Below, piece after piece: positions 36,595-48,690 of a stretch of DNA of 64,000 nt. Every line of letters starts with the position of its first letter. Position 1 is the first letter of the stretch. Both the position numbers and the translations under genes were made by a program. The notes under the pieces are model-generated. The model was not told the DNA's origin. It did not search any database and worked only from the letters and a program-made list of their open reading frames with translations. This stretch comes from Macrostomum hystrix (Eukaryota; Platyhelminthes; Macrostomidae), in contig CATNEN010000012.1 in the NCBI GenBank assembly GCA_950097015.1, positions 2,349,501 to 2,413,500 of the forward strand, given 5' to 3'.

Positions 36595-36741
36595 ATGCGA
36601 TCCCTCATGAGGGCTGGGGACCACCATGATGAGATGCGGAGTTTGCAGATTGCACAGCTTAGCTGGTCAGGTACCCCAGTTCCCCAGTACCAGCATGTTC
36701 CCAGCGCAACAGTTCTGCCCTATACTCCTCTGTGGCACTAG
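36595..36741 (+). CDS. Weak candidate exon, unknown product
   Basis: Open 48-codon frame from ATG 36595 (MRSLMRAGDHHDEM, then SWSGTPVPQYQHVPSATVLP) ending in TAG. The composition looks coding but no family is recognised and no splice partners are proven. It could belong with 36810-36974 or 40761-40949. Confidence 0.2.
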   Translation: MRSLMRAGDHHDEMRSLQIAQLSWSGTPVPQYQHVPSATVLPYTPLWH

Positions 36742-36804
36742 TCACACAAGTTTAACAAGTTTTATGCGTATAATAAGCTATGGGAACTGCTCCGTACAGT
36801 TTGG

Positions 36805-36974
36805 GCAGGTTGCTGCCGCTGCTGCTGCTGCTGCTGCCGCTGCTGCTGCTGCTGCTGCTGCCGCTGCAAGAGTTTATTACGGGGCTGCTGTCTCCCAGAT
36901 GCCTCCCTTAGTTTATCCCCAGTTGAGTTTTGAGTTCCACCGCCGCCATAAACGCAGCCCAGTTTGTTGCTCGG
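36805..36974 (+). CDS. Weak candidate exon with polyalanine, unknown product
   Basis: The frame reads a run of about 20 Ala from (CTG/CCG)n, then RVYYGAAVSQMPPLVYPQLS and HRRHKRSPVCCS. A gtaagt donor follows at 36975 and a tgtttgcag acceptor ends at 37023, which would be a 49-bp intron. Polyalanine next to a low-complexity trinucleotide could be spurious. Confidence 0.25.
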
Positions 36975-37129
36975 TAAGTTGCTTTTTGACTCAGCTTTGT
37001 TGTGACACCGACCGCTGTTTGCAGTCGACAATGTCCCAGTTCTAGGCAGCGTTTTCCTATTCACTGGTTCACTTCTCATGAGCTTCAGGTTAGTGTTATT
37101 TTGAAATTGTGCAATTCACTCACAGAATG

Positions 37130-40100
37130 AATTTTTATATTCTCTCACTGCTGCTGTTCTACTCTCTCACTGCTGCTGTTCTATTCTCTCACTGCTACTG
37201 TTCTACTCTCTCACTGCTGCTGTTCTATTCTCTCACTGCTGCTGTTCTATTCTCTCACTGCTGCTGTTCTATTCTCTCACTGCTGCTGTTCTATTCTCTC
37301 ACTGCTGCTGTTCTATTCTCTCACTGCTGCTGTTCTATTCTCTCACTGCTGCTGTTCTATTCTCTCACTGCTGCTGTTCTATTCTCTCACTGCTACTGTT
37401 CTATTCTCTCACTGCTGCTGTTCTATTCTCTCACTGCTACTGTTCTATTCTCTCACTGCTGCTGTTCTATTCTCTCACTGCTGCTGTTCTACTCTCTCAC
37501 TGCTGCTGTTCTACTCTCTCACTGCGGCTGTTCTATTCTCTCACTGCTGCTGTTCTATTCTCTCACTGCTACTGTTCTATTCTCTCACTGCTGCTGTTCT
37601 ATTCTCTCACTGCTGCTGTTCTATTCTCTCACTGCTACTGTTCTTATTCTCTCACTGCTGCTGTTCTATTCTCTCACTGCTACTGTTCTATTCTCTCACT
37701 GCTGCTGTTCTATTCTCTCACTGCTGCTGTTTCTATTCTCGCACTGCTGCTGTTCTATTCTCTCACTGCTACTGTTCTATTCTCGCACTGCTGCTGTTCT
37801 ACTCTCTCACTGCTACTGTTCTATTCTCTCACTGCTGCTGTTCTATTCTCTCACTGCTGCTGTTCTATTCTCGCACTGCTGCTGTTCTATTCTCTCACTG
37901 CTACTGTTCTATTCTCGCACTGCTACTGTTCTATTCTCTCACTGCTGCTGTTCTACTCTCTCACTGCTACTGTTCTATTCTCTCACTGCTGCTGTTCTAT
38001 TCTCTCACTGCTACTGTTCTATTCTCTCACTCCTGCTGTTCTACTCTCTCACTGCTGCTGTTCTATTCTCTCACTGCTGCTGTTCTACTCTCCACTGCTG
38101 CTGTTCTACTCTCTCTCACTGCTGCTGTTCTATTCTCTCACTGCTGCTGTTCTACTCTCTCACTGCTGCTGTTCTATTCTCTCACTGCTGCTGTTCTATT
38201 CTCTCACTGCTGCTGTTCTACTCTCTCACTGCGGCTGTTCTACTCTCACTGCTGCTGTTCTATTCTCTCACTGCTGCTGTTCTATTCTCTCACTGCTGCT
38301 GTTCTATTCTCTCACTGCTGCTGTTCTATTCTCTCACTGCTGCTGTTCTATTCTCTCACTGCTGCTGTTCTATTCTCTCACTGCTACTGTTCTATTCTCT
38401 CACTGCTGCTGTTCTATTCTCTCACTGCTACTGTTCTATTCTCTCACTGCTGCTGTTCTATTCTCTCACTGCTGCTGTTCTACTCTCTCACTGCTGCTGT
38501 TCTACTCTCTCACTGCGGCTGTTCTATTCTCTCACTGCTGCTGTTCTATTCTCTCACTGCTGCTGTTCTATTCTCTCACTGCTGCTGTTCTATTCTCTCA
38601 CTGCTACTGTTCTATTCTCTCACTCTGCTGTTCTACTCTCTCACTGCTGCTGTTCTATTCTCTCACTGCTGCTGTTCTACTCTCTCACTGCTGCTGTTCT
38701 ACTCTCTCACTGCTGCGTTCTATTCTCTCACTGCTGCTGTTCTACTCTCTCACTGCTGCTGTTCTATTCTCTCACTGCTGCTGTTCTATTCTCTCACTGC
38801 TGCTGTTCTACTCTCTCACTGCGGCTGTTCTACTCTCACTGCTGCTGTTCTATTCTCTCACTGCTGCTGTTCTATTCTCTCACTGCTGCTGTTCTAATTC
38901 TCTCACTGCTGCTGTTCTATTCTCTCACTGCTGCTGTTCTATTCTCTCACTGCTGCTGTTCTATTCTCTCACTGCTACTGTTCTATTCTCTCACTGCTGC
39001 TGTTCTATTCTCTCACTGCTACTGTTCTATTCTCTCACTGCTGCTGTTCTATTCTCTCACTGCTGCTGTTCTACTCTCTCACTGCTGCTGTTCTACTCTC
39101 TCACTGCGACTGTTCTATTCTCTCACTGCTGCTGTTCTATTCTCTCACTGCTACTGTTCTATTCTCTCACTGCTGCTGTTCTATTCTCTCACTGCTGCTG
39201 TTCTATTCTCTCACTGCTGCTGTTCTATTCTCTCACTGCTACTGTTCTACTCTCTCACTGCTGCTGTTCTATTCTCTCACTGCTGCTGTTCTATTCTCTC
39301 ACTGCTGCTGTCTATTCTCTCACTGCTGCTGTTCTATTCTCTCACTGCTGCTGTTCTATTCTCTCACTGCTGCTGTTCTACTCTCTCACTGCTGCTGTTC
39401 TACTCTCTCACTGCGGGGATGCCTGTTTCTATTTCTCTCACTGCTGCTGTTCTATTCTCTCACTGCTACTGTTCTATTCTCTCACTGCTGCTGTTCTATT
39501 CTCTCACTGCTGCTGTTCTATTCTCTCACTGCTGCTGTTCTATTCTCTCACTGCTACTGTTCTACTCTCTCACTGCTGCTGTTCTATTCTCTCACTGCTG
39601 CTGTTCTATTCTCTCCACTGCTGCTGTTCTATTCTCTCACTGCTGCTGTTCTATTCTCTCACTGCTGCTGTTCTATTCTCTCACTGCTGCTGTTCTATTC
39701 TCTCACTGCTACTGTTCTACTCTCTCACTGCTGCTGTTCTATTCTCTCACTGCTACTGTTCTATTCTCTCACTGCTGCTGTTCTACTCTCTCACTGCTGC
39801 TGTTCTATTCTCTCACTGCTGCTGTTCTACTCTCTCACTGCTGCTGTTCTATTCTCTCACTGCTGCTGTTCTATTCTCTCACTGCTGCTGTTCTACTCTC
39901 TCACTGCTGCTGTTCTATTCTCTCACTGCTGCTGTTCTACTCTCTCACTGCTGCTGTTCTATCTCTCACTGCTGCTGTTCTATTCTCTCACTGCTGCTGT
40001 TCTATTCTCTCACTGCTGCTGTTCTATTCTCTCACTGCTGCTGTTCTATTCTCTCACTGCTGCTGTTCTATTCTCGCACTGCTGCTGTTCTATTCTCTCA

Positions 40101-40650
40101 CTGCTACTGTTCTATTCTCTCACTGCTGCTGTTCTATTCTCTCACTGCTACTGTTCTATTCTCTCACTGCTGCTGTTCTATTCTCTCACTGCTGCTGTTC
40201 TACTCTCTCACTGCTGCTGTTCTATTCTCTCACTGCTGCTGTTCTATTCTCTCACTGCTGCTGTTCTATTCTCTCACTGCTGCTGTTCTATTCTCTCACT
40301 GCTGCTGTTCTATTCTCTCACTGCTGCTGTTCTATTCTCTCACTGCTGCTGTTCTATTCTCTCACTGCTGCTGTTCTATTCTCTCACTGCTGCTGTTCTA
40401 TTCTCTCACTGCTGCTGTTCTATTCTCTCACTGCTGCTGTTCTATTCTCTCACTGCTGCTGTTCTACTCTCTCACTGCTACTGTTCTATTCTCGCACTGC
40501 TGCTGTTCTATTCTCTCACTGCTACTGTTCTATTCTCTCACTGCTACTGTTCTATTCTCTCACTGCTACTGTTCTATTCTCTCACTGCTACTGTTCTATT
40601 CTCTCACTGCTACTGTTCTATTCTCTCACTGCTACTGTTCTATTCTCGGT
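37130..40650 (+). repeat. 22-bp CTG-rich satellite, 3.5 kb
   Basis: About 160 copies with core tctctcactgctgctgttct. Main variants are ctactg for ctgctg and ttctactc for ttctattc. No unit creates a + strand stop in any phase, so a 1,234-codon Leu/Ser/Cys frame spans it; this is treated as a by-product. Confidence 0.96.
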
Positions 40651-40760
40651 CTTCCACTGTTTCAATCTCTCTCTTATCTCTTTTTCCTTATCATTCTCCT
40701 TATCTTTATCTTTCGTTATCTTATCTTTCTATCTCTCTTTAACTGGCCTCTCCATCGTAG

Positions 40761-40949
40761 AGCTCGGCTCGACCTCAGCAGCAAATCCTTCAGCTCGAAC
40801 TGGACTTTCCTGATCCGATAAAAATCGATGCAGTAATATCCCCAGGGGATGAAACTGGGGTGGTGGTTGCTGGACCGATGCTGACAGCAGCAGCTGCCAA
40901 TCCTAATTGTTTTACGTCGGCAGCGGAAGCAGTTTTTTTCTCCACGTGA
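40761..40949 (+). CDS. Weak candidate terminal exon, unknown product
   Basis: After an acceptor-like ccatcgtag, 62 codons read SARPQQQILQLELDFPDP, then VVVAGPMLTAAAANPN, ending in TGA. It looks coding and could be the last exon of the gene hinted at around 36.6-37.0 kb, with the 22-bp array as intron. Family not recognised. Confidence 0.28.
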   Translation, partial: SSARPQQQILQLELDFPDPIKIDAVISPGDETGVVVAGPMLTAAAANPNCFTSAAEAVFFST

Positions 40950-42504
40950 CACTTTCCGACGGCCCGACAACTGTTCCATCGGAAGGCCCGCCCATCCTTC
41001 TCATTGCTGCTCTCCAGTGTTGCTAAGGCCCGGCTCTGGGTTAGTTACACCCTGACTTCTGCTTTCTCTCTCCTGTCTCATCCTTCATCCGCTTTCTATC
41101 TCCATTCCACCTCCCGGATTCTCCCAAGGGGATTTTTCGCTAATTTATTAACTCAATAAGCCATGAGCCCCTATCCCATGTCGCTAGCAAAACAGCAGCA
41201 TCAGCAGCAGCAGCGGCTTATTCAAGTCCCACGAGGATCTTATACGGAATCAGGCGGGGCAAAGCAGTGCTTGTCCGGAGACACACGGAGTAGCGACACA
41301 CCAGGAGATGGAGATGGATATCACCACTCTCCCTATATACCTTACTGGCTAGTAGAAATACGACCTAGCCAACACGTTCTGCCATTTCTTTTAAACTATA
41401 ATTTATCACTTGGCATTAAAATGGCTTTTAATGATTAGTCAAACTATACTCAGCGTGAGCCGATGATTAGGGAAAATTGGGGAGGGGAAATCTTCTCATT
41501 CCTTTGTCTCTGGGAGACATTGCTAAAGCGATAAGGTGCAGGGGCTGGAAAACTATTTTTTGAGTGATGGAAGAGGGAGTGCCTAAGTTTTAGAAACAAT
41601 CGACACTAGCAGCAGCAGCAGCAGCAGCAACTTAAGCTCTTATTGTTTTGTTCTTCCGCTAAAAAAGCGTGAAAGACAAAGTGAAAGAAAAATACAGGCA
41701 GAGAGGATGGCCATGCAGTCTGGATAAGAGCGGCATCCAGCATGTTTCTACTAGACCCATCATAGCTCCGCATCTTCCGTCTTCAGTCCGTCCCGCTGCG
41801 AGCAGTTCTCCCCACTCATGTTGAAGTCTATAGCTCCCAAAAGCAAAGTGGAGCCACAGAGCCCAGTCCATTGAAGAGCCACAGGTGCCACACGCGACAA
41901 GTGTTGAACGCTGAGAAGCCTCCTCTCTCCAACAGTCAAATGCTGCACTGCCCTGGGCGGGTCCTGCAGCTCCCCTATTACTCTTCTTCTTCTAAAAGCA
42001 GTTCTCCTCTTTTGCCCCTAAGCGTCGCACCTTGCTTGGCTGAGTTGTTCTCCCCCCCCTAAGTTCCTGTCTTCCCTTTTTGCTGTTAAAGCAGCGCCTG
42101 TCTTTATCGTCAAAGCTGCCAGCAGACTGATTCTCATCAGCGGAGGCAGCAACTTTCTGCAGCTAGCTCTCTCTGACTGCGAGATTTGCCTGCGGGCCAG
42201 GATTAGAATATTATTTAATGGATGGCCACGAGCTGTCGATCTAGCTGTCCAAGCTGCTATATTCGATGCAGATACGAGTACATTTCTGCGGAATCTGTTA
42301 AAGAAACTGGTTAAACAAATCACTTGAATCGACCGCATTTGCTTGCTTTGAGGCAGGGTAAGCCTGTTAGCCGACCCATCGGTCAGTAACCTTACTTGGA
42401 ACTATATATTGTTAAGACTAATTAACTGTCACATCCGCAGGAATAATCCAAAGTAGGACCCTAGGAATCTCCTACCAGTTGTGGTGGCCTGCCCAGCAGC
42501 CGGA
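40950..42504. other. Upstream region of first POU gene
   Basis: Short open frames only. An (AGC)n run lies near 41588-41611. A splice-acceptor-like catccgcag ends at 42440, which may end a 5' UTR intron of the POU gene. Confidence 0.4.
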
Positions 42505-43599
42505 ATGGACAATCTGCACAGTCAGGGCCACTTTGGCCTCACCGCCGCTGCCACCGCGGCCGGCTCTGCCGCCTGGAATCACCAGCATCAGCCAGCTGAC
42601 GATTACTACTCTGGTCAGGTTCAGCACGAGGACCAGCACCTGATGCATGCCCATCAGCAGCACCTGCCGCAGCACCAGTCCGTGCCCTCTACAAGCTGCT
42701 GGTACAGCGGCAATCACCACCTGGACTTCAGCCAGCAGGCCGCGGCAGCCGCTGTCATCGGCTTCCACTGCTACTCCTCGGAAGGACAGCAGCAGCCTCA
42801 GCAGCCTCAGCATCAAGCGATGCCGGCCGCCTACAGGACCGGCTCCTCGATGACTTCGAGCTCGCCGAGTGGCATCCAGTGGCTGGAGGAGGCGAAGGCC
42901 ATCAGCCAGACGCTCAGCCAGGAGACCATACGCGACCTGGAACAGTTCGCCGAGGCCTTCAAGCAGAGAAGAGTAAAGCTGGGCTTCACGCAGGCCGATG
43001 TCGGGCGGGACATTGCCCAGCTGAATGTGGCCGGCATGGGCTCGCTGTCTCAGTCTACAATCTGCCGATTCGAGTCCCTGACCCTCAGCCACAACAACAT
43101 GCTGGCACTGCGGCCAATCCTGGAGCAGTGGCTGCTACACGCCGAAGAGCAGTACGATATCCGTCTGCGGTCCGGCCTGCGCGAGTCCAAGCGTCGCCGG
43201 ACATCCATCGGAACTCCCGAGCGGCGCTCGCTGGAGGCCTACTTCGCCGTCCAGTCGCGTCCGTCCTCCGAGAAGATTGGCGACATTGCGCAGAAGCTCG
43301 GCCTGAAGAAGAGCGTTGTCCGGGTCTGGTTCTGCAACCAGCGGCAGAAGCAGAAACGGATTAAGATTAACAATGGTCAGGCGGACCTGCCGAACGCTGC
43401 TTTCGCGCCACCGAAAGGAGCCGTCGCCGCCGCAGCCGCAGCCGCAGCCGCAGCCGCCGCCGCCGCAGCCGCGGCAGACTCCAGTCAACTGCTTCCTCTG
43501 CCATCGCGCACCGGGCTAGGCCAGGATCTAGACGAGACAGTCAACTTCGATGGCCAGGAAGATCCAGATGTGGACGATGACGAAGAGTTTGCCGACTGA
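42505..43599 (+). CDS. POU class IV homeobox transcription factor, divergent paralogue
   Basis: Nuclear DNA-binding regulator of the POU4/Brn3 class. A single open frame of 364 residues from ATG 42505; an in-frame TAG at 42454 limits extension unless an upstream exon is spliced in. The N-terminal part is His/Gln-rich. The POU-specific domain starts around residue 124 (QFAEAFKQRRVKLGFTQADV, then SLSQSTICRFESLTLSHNNM). The homeodomain starts around residue 227 (SKRRRTSIGTPERRSLEAYF) and has the POU recognition helix RVWFCNQRQKQKR. A polyalanine stretch and an acidic tail (DPDVDDDEEFAD) follow. It differs from canonical POU4 at many positions of the POU-specific domain (DIAQLNVAGMG), and no POU-IV box was found. 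It lies tail to tail with the canonical POU4 gene at 50974-52581. Confidence 0.9.
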   Translation: MDNLHSQGHFGLTAAATAAGSAAWNHQHQPADDYYSGQVQHEDQHLMHAHQQHLPQHQSVPSTSCWYSGNHHLDFSQQAAAAAVIGFHCYSSEGQQQPQQPQHQAMPAAYRTGSSMTSSSPSGIQWLEEAKAISQTLSQETIRDLEQFAEAFKQRRVKLGFTQADVGRDIAQLNVAGMGSLSQSTICRFESLTLSHNNMLALRPILEQWLLHAEEQYDIRLRSGLRESKRRRTSIGTPERRSLEAYFAVQSRPSSEKIGDIAQKLGLKKSVVRVWFCNQRQKQKRIKINNGQADLPNAAFAPPKGAVAAAAAAAAAAAAAAAAADSSQLLPLPSRTGLGQDLDETVNFDGQEDPDVDDDEEFAD

Positions 43600-43735
43600 C
43601 GAACTGACCAGCAGTTTCTATAATTCTCAGAAGTGCCACTTTCATAGTTATACTAATGCTTTATGAATTGCAAACTGAAATTTGTAAATTGTCACAAACT
43701 AGTCTGCTAATTGAGCAGCAGCTTGAGGCTCGGTA

Positions 43736-43741
43736 AATAAA
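43736..43741 (+). terminator. Poly(A) signal of first POU gene
   Basis: AATAAA 137 nt after the stop codon. Confidence 0.6.
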
Positions 43742-44984
43742 CTCAGCTGGTGTTTTCTGGCTAATCGTCAGAGATTTGAAAAAAATAATATAAATAATTC
43801 GACTGCCCGCGCGTTTCCGTTTCTGGACAGGCTAAACTTGGCACGAAGCTGGGGAAGAGTCACGATTTAGCTAATCTGGACTCGGATTATGACTTTTTTC
43901 TGGCTCAATAATCACTTTAATCACCTTTTCATGGGGGCGTTAATTTTATAGACATCAGAAAAGTGAATATGAGGAAGGAAAATATATATCCAGAAGTTTA
44001 CAGTTTAAATATCAAATCTATTTGGTCTACCATATATCTGATGCTAGCTATAGAAGTCCATGGTAACCGCAATCAGAGAAATTATGCGCTTTTGAACACT
44101 CTCTCCACGTTCCCTTTGATTGGCTGTTGAGTCATCCTCAATTACCCCAGCTAATGCTGGTACCCATTTAACAGCTGGGTGAACTGAAGCAATGCAGATG
44201 CAAGTGGTCTCGGTAGAGGAAACAAATTGTTCCAGTGGAGTCTGGAATCGAACCCCCGACCTTCAAGTCGTGAGTCCGCCTGGCAACACCTGGCAAATGA
44301 AAGAATTCAAGATTTTCATTTTTTCTTAGTGTTCAGCGACAATATGCAGCGAGACACGGCCTCAGTAAAAATGTGCGCCCATCTACACGGGATTTCATTT
44401 GACACCCTATTATATTATTCCTCCATCGTCTAACAACCCTGATTGGGATTTTGGAAAATAATATCACTATGGGGATGAGCCTAGTGGACTGGCGTGCAAT
44501 CCTCATGCATTTTTCAGCATTTCTGAGAGATAGCTGAGTGAGGGACTGACAGGCGCCGCATGGTGTCAGGCCGTTCCCCTAGCCACCCACCCCCTCCGCC
44601 CAGCGAATGGCATGAAATATTCATGGCCGTGCCCTGCCCGATACACCAAAGGCGGGCCCGATTGTAGGAAAAACTGGCATTTTTCAAGGGGATTAGCGAA
44701 CCTGCCAGACCTCTTCCAGGCCGAGGACCCGACTGTGTGACATCGAAAACATATTTTCCTGCCTTTTAAAACCTAGCCTCTCTGTCTCTTAGGCAGCCTG
44801 TGTGTTTGAGTGTCTGCTGCCAAAGATGCAGTCTCTTTGTCGCTTTTTCTAAGAGCTACCATTGCGAATTGAATCTGGCTAGTTCTTATAAATTATTTAT
44901 TACACTAATTGCCTGGCCATGTCAAGTGGCTTATCATGATTTTTTAGATTTGCTTTCTATATATTTATCTGATAGAACAGTTTC
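43742..44984. other. Spacer containing a SINE-like element
   Basis: Apart from the element at 44150-44300, no gene or repeat recognised. Confidence 0.45.
44150..44300 (-). mobile_element. tRNA-derived SINE candidate
   Basis: On the minus strand, ttgccaggcggactcacg (box-A-like) is followed at tRNA-like distance by gggggttcgattccagac (box B). Further on comes cagctgttaaatgggtacca, a tail motif reminiscent of metazoan SINEs. The tRNA fold is degenerate. Confidence 0.5.
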
Positions 44985-45210
44985 TATCAGTCTTTATCCA
45001 ACTCTCCAAAAGCTTCTGTCAGTCTTTATCCAACTCTCCATCGGTTTCTATCAGTCTTTATCCAACTCTCCATCGGTTTCTATCAGTCTTTATCCAACTC
45101 TCCATCGGTTTCTATCAGTCTTTTTCCAACTCTCCATCGGTTTCTATCAGTCTTTATCCAACTCTCAATCTGTTTCTATCAGTCTTTATCCAAACCTTTG
45201 TCCGTTTCTA
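44985..45210 (+). repeat. 32-bp satellite, about seven copies
   Basis: Core cagtctttatccaactctcc, flanked on the right by a short ATACA pentanucleotide run at about 45238-45275. Confidence 0.92.
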
Positions 45211-45275
45211 TAATATTTCCGAGTAATTCGTTGAAATATACAATACAATACAATACAATTCACAATACAATACAA

Positions 45276-46914
45276 ATCTGGAGTTCTTTAAAATCTGCAG
45301 TTCGTTAAAAAAGCAAATCGTTAAAACTATAAAACTTATAAACTCCTAAAGTTTTAGAAATATGAATGAAACACAATACAATTTTTTCGTCAAAACCGTA
45401 ATGCTTCTAACTCATAGAAGTTCGTTAAATTCTGCACATCGTTAAAAATTCGTTAACTTGTTTAAGAACTAATATATATGGGAAAATGAAAGCTGTAAAA
45501 TTAAAAAGTGATTGACATTTTTGTATGAAAATTTCACAGTTTCCCAAACTTGGCCATCTGCCAAACAATTTTCTCGAAAAAAACTGTTCTAGAATCTTCA
45601 GGGACTTCAGAAAATAAATCTGGACAATTCAATCTTTGTTAGTTGCCGTGTAATTTAGTCAGTTTTATTAGCCAAATTATCATTGTCCAAACTTATTAGC
45701 TGAGCTTATTAATAATCAATACTGCACGACCGCGGGGTCATTTTCATCTGTCAATCTGCTTTCTCTACTCAGTCGGAGATCCTTCTAAATGAGGAAATTT
45801 TGAAGAAGCCCCATTGATATCAATAGAGGATTCTAGATAGGGTTTAGAATTTTTCCATTCATTAAAAGCGCCCATGTGGCTAGCGAAGGCGGGGGAATGA
45901 AACAGAGGCAGGGCGGTGAGCAGGTTAAGTCTGTCACTCGCTATTACAGGGCCATGAAAAAAGAATACATTATTATTACATATCTAGACTATAGGGAGGG
46001 GGGATTAATCATAAAAGTTTGACAAGCCAGACAAGCGGAGGAGAATTGTATAGACGGTGCTGGTGAGGAGGGGAGGCCGGTCTGGGAGACATACACACGG
46101 AGACACGCTGAGCACATGTTGGCTTATGCGCTTCACATCTGGAACACTTTGCTGGCTCTCTTGACTTCTCCGCGGGATAAATAACAAGACGATTGCTCGG
46201 ATAGATAGGGCGGATGAGATTCTAAGCGAATACCACAGAAAAAAAACTGCTTAAACCCAGGAGAGGATTGTAAACTGCTGGCGACCCACCCCCTCTGTCA
46301 TGTGATGGGGGGCCGATTCGTTTTTTGTGCCTTTTTCTAGAACTTGGGATTCGGGACTTGGTGGGAGCATTTTTTTGGGAGGCTGAAAATTAGCTCTATA
46401 TAGGAATTTCGATGGGACATTTTCCTTGGATGACTGGGAAGACTTTCAGGATGGGAACAGCTGGGGGACAACCATCCCCACCCAGAGAGATGAAAGCTGT
46501 GAGAGGGTTCCCCACCCGCTGGTCCGTTTATTGTTCCCATAGGGCCCCCCCGTAGGGTTGGCTGTGGTGGCCAAAATGTTTTAGGAAAGTATAAGTATAG
46601 TAGTATATTGTAAACTGCGCGCATGTTGAGTCAGTGAGCCCAGTTCACTGTGGCACATAAGCAAGGAGTCTGCTTAGTCTCTTAGGAGCTGTTAAACAGT
46701 TTATGTACCCACAAGCATTTCAGTGTGTTGGATGCGACACACGCAGATCTTGCCTACAGATCGGCCGAAAGTCAATTTCTTCAATGGTCTACTAGGTCGT
46801 GAAGGTCAACATGTCCACAGAGCTTTAAAAGGCTCATAACTTACAGATCCCAAGCTGCGAATAATAAATTTCCCACTCCCCAAATTTCACAGATCCTAAA
46901 TTTCCGACTCCCGA
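45276..46914. other. Unassigned spacer
   Basis: AT-rich on the left, mixed on the right. Open frames (46005-46187, 46337-46624) are unrecognised. Confidence 0.45.
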
Positions 46915-47045
46915 AACTTCCCAGATCCCAAGCTTCCCAGATCCCAAGCTTCCCAGATCCCAAGCTTCCCAGATCCCAAGCTTCCCAGATCCCAAGCTTC
47001 CCAGATCCCAAGCTTCCCAGATCCCAAGCTTCCCAGATCCCACTC
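46915..47045 (+). repeat. 16-bp satellite, about eight copies
   Basis: Unit tcccagatcccaagct. Confidence 0.93.
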
Positions 47046-47660
47046 ACGGATCTCTCTAAAGATGACAGATGCTTAAACTTCCCATCCACTAAACTTCAAA
47101 CATCCCACGCTTCCCAAATTTCCCATCGCTCACGTGAAGGCACCCACCTGCACAGTCAACCTCCGCATTGTTAGCCATGATGTTATGACATTGTTGCTTT
47201 TTTATTAAATTAGGAGAGGGGATAAAAAATGGGCTGGCGTGAAAGAGGAAAAACACATCCCAACTGACTTCCCGATCATAAGGGTAGGTCCCAGGCTTTG
47301 TAGGGGGGGTGGGGTGATTCTGCCCACATCCCCAGCTCAACACTGCTGGCGGTGGTGAAGAGGCGGACACGGCACGGGCCGCCATCAATCAGCTGATGCT
47401 ACTCCCCCAGTATTTTGTATTTCTCCTGGCATATAAATGTCATTCCGTCTAGTTGAAAAAAGACGACAATGTCAGGCCATTAATCTTGTGTTCCGCCAGC
47501 TTCAATTTGCTTTCCTGTCGGCTACTATTGAGTCGATTCTCCGATAAACACTCAGCTATTTGGAATTTGACATTTTAATAATAAAACAATTACTGTTAAG
47601 TATAATTCACGAACAATGCCTACAGAAAACTTTGCGAATCGGCAACTTATTGAGATCTCT
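47046..47660. other. Unassigned spacer
   Basis: Nothing recognised. Confidence 0.4.
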
Positions 47661-47667
47661 TCTTCTA

Positions 47668-47982
47668 TGGCACATCAGTAGGTGACACTAGACCCGCAGC
47701 CTTAGAGGAGGCAACTCTGCATATTTCGCTGACTCCTGAGCACACACGCACACAGATTCTGTACACAGGCACACACTCACACAGGTGTGTACATCTGCCC
47801 TGACTTTCTCATCGTCAGACAGTGTACAATTTTACTGTGCCTTGGAGGTTGGCCCTCAAGGGCCCAAGCCTTCTCTCCGCGGCTGCTCGCCAAATTAATG
47901 TGGCCTCGCCGCAGAATCGAGCTCAGGGACCTTGGTGCGAGAGGCAAACGCGTTAACCACTCAGCTACTCACCACCACTGAA
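47668..47982 (-). mobile_element. tRNA-derived SINE, fuller copy
   Basis: On the minus strand the element begins with gtagctgagtggttaacgcg (box A type, 47951-47967) and a box-B-like region near 47914-47927. A body of about 220 bp, shared with 33203-33440, follows. The Pol III promoter parts and the dispersed body together support a SINE. The limits are approximate. Confidence 0.65.
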
Positions 47983-47989
47983 TTTTTAA

Positions 47990-48690
47990 GTTTAGGAGTT
48001 TGGGATCTGTGAAGATTAGAGTTTGGGATCTGTGAATTTTAGAGTTAGGGATCTGTGATGTTTAGAGTTTGGGATCTGTGATGTTTAGAGTTTGGGATCT
48101 GTGATGTTTAGAGTTTGGGATCTGTGAAGTTTAGAGTTTGGGATCTGTGAAGTTTAGAGTTAGGGATCTGTGGAGTTTAGAGTTAGGGATCTGTGAAGTT
48201 TAGAGTTTGGGATCTGTGAAGTTAAGAGTTTGGGAGTTTAAAATTAGTGAAGTTTAGAGTTTGGGATCCGTGAAGTTTAGAGTTTGGGATCTGTGAAGTT
48301 TAGAGTTTGGGATCTGTGAAGTTTAGAGTTTGGGATCTGTGAAGTTTAGAGTTTGGGATCTGTGAAGTTTAGAGTTTGGGATCTGTGAAGTTTAGAGTTA
48401 GGGATCTGTGAAGTTTAGAGTTTGGGATCTGTGAAGTTTAGAGTTTGGGATCCGTGAAGTTTAGAGTTTGGGATCTGTGAAGTTTAGAGTTTGGGATCTG
48501 TGAAGTTTAGAGTTTGGGATCTGTGAAGTTTAGAGTTTGGGATCTGTGAAGTTTAGAGTTTGGGATCTGTGAAGTTTAGAGTTTGGGATCTGTGAAGTTT
48601 AGAGTTTGGGATCTGTGAAGTTTAGAGTTTGGGATCTGTGAAGTTTAGAGTTTGGGATCTGTGGAGTTTAGAGTTTGGGATCTAAAAATT
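47990..48690 (+). repeat. 23-bp satellite
   Basis: About 30 copies with core gaagtttagagtttgggatc. Confidence 0.95.
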
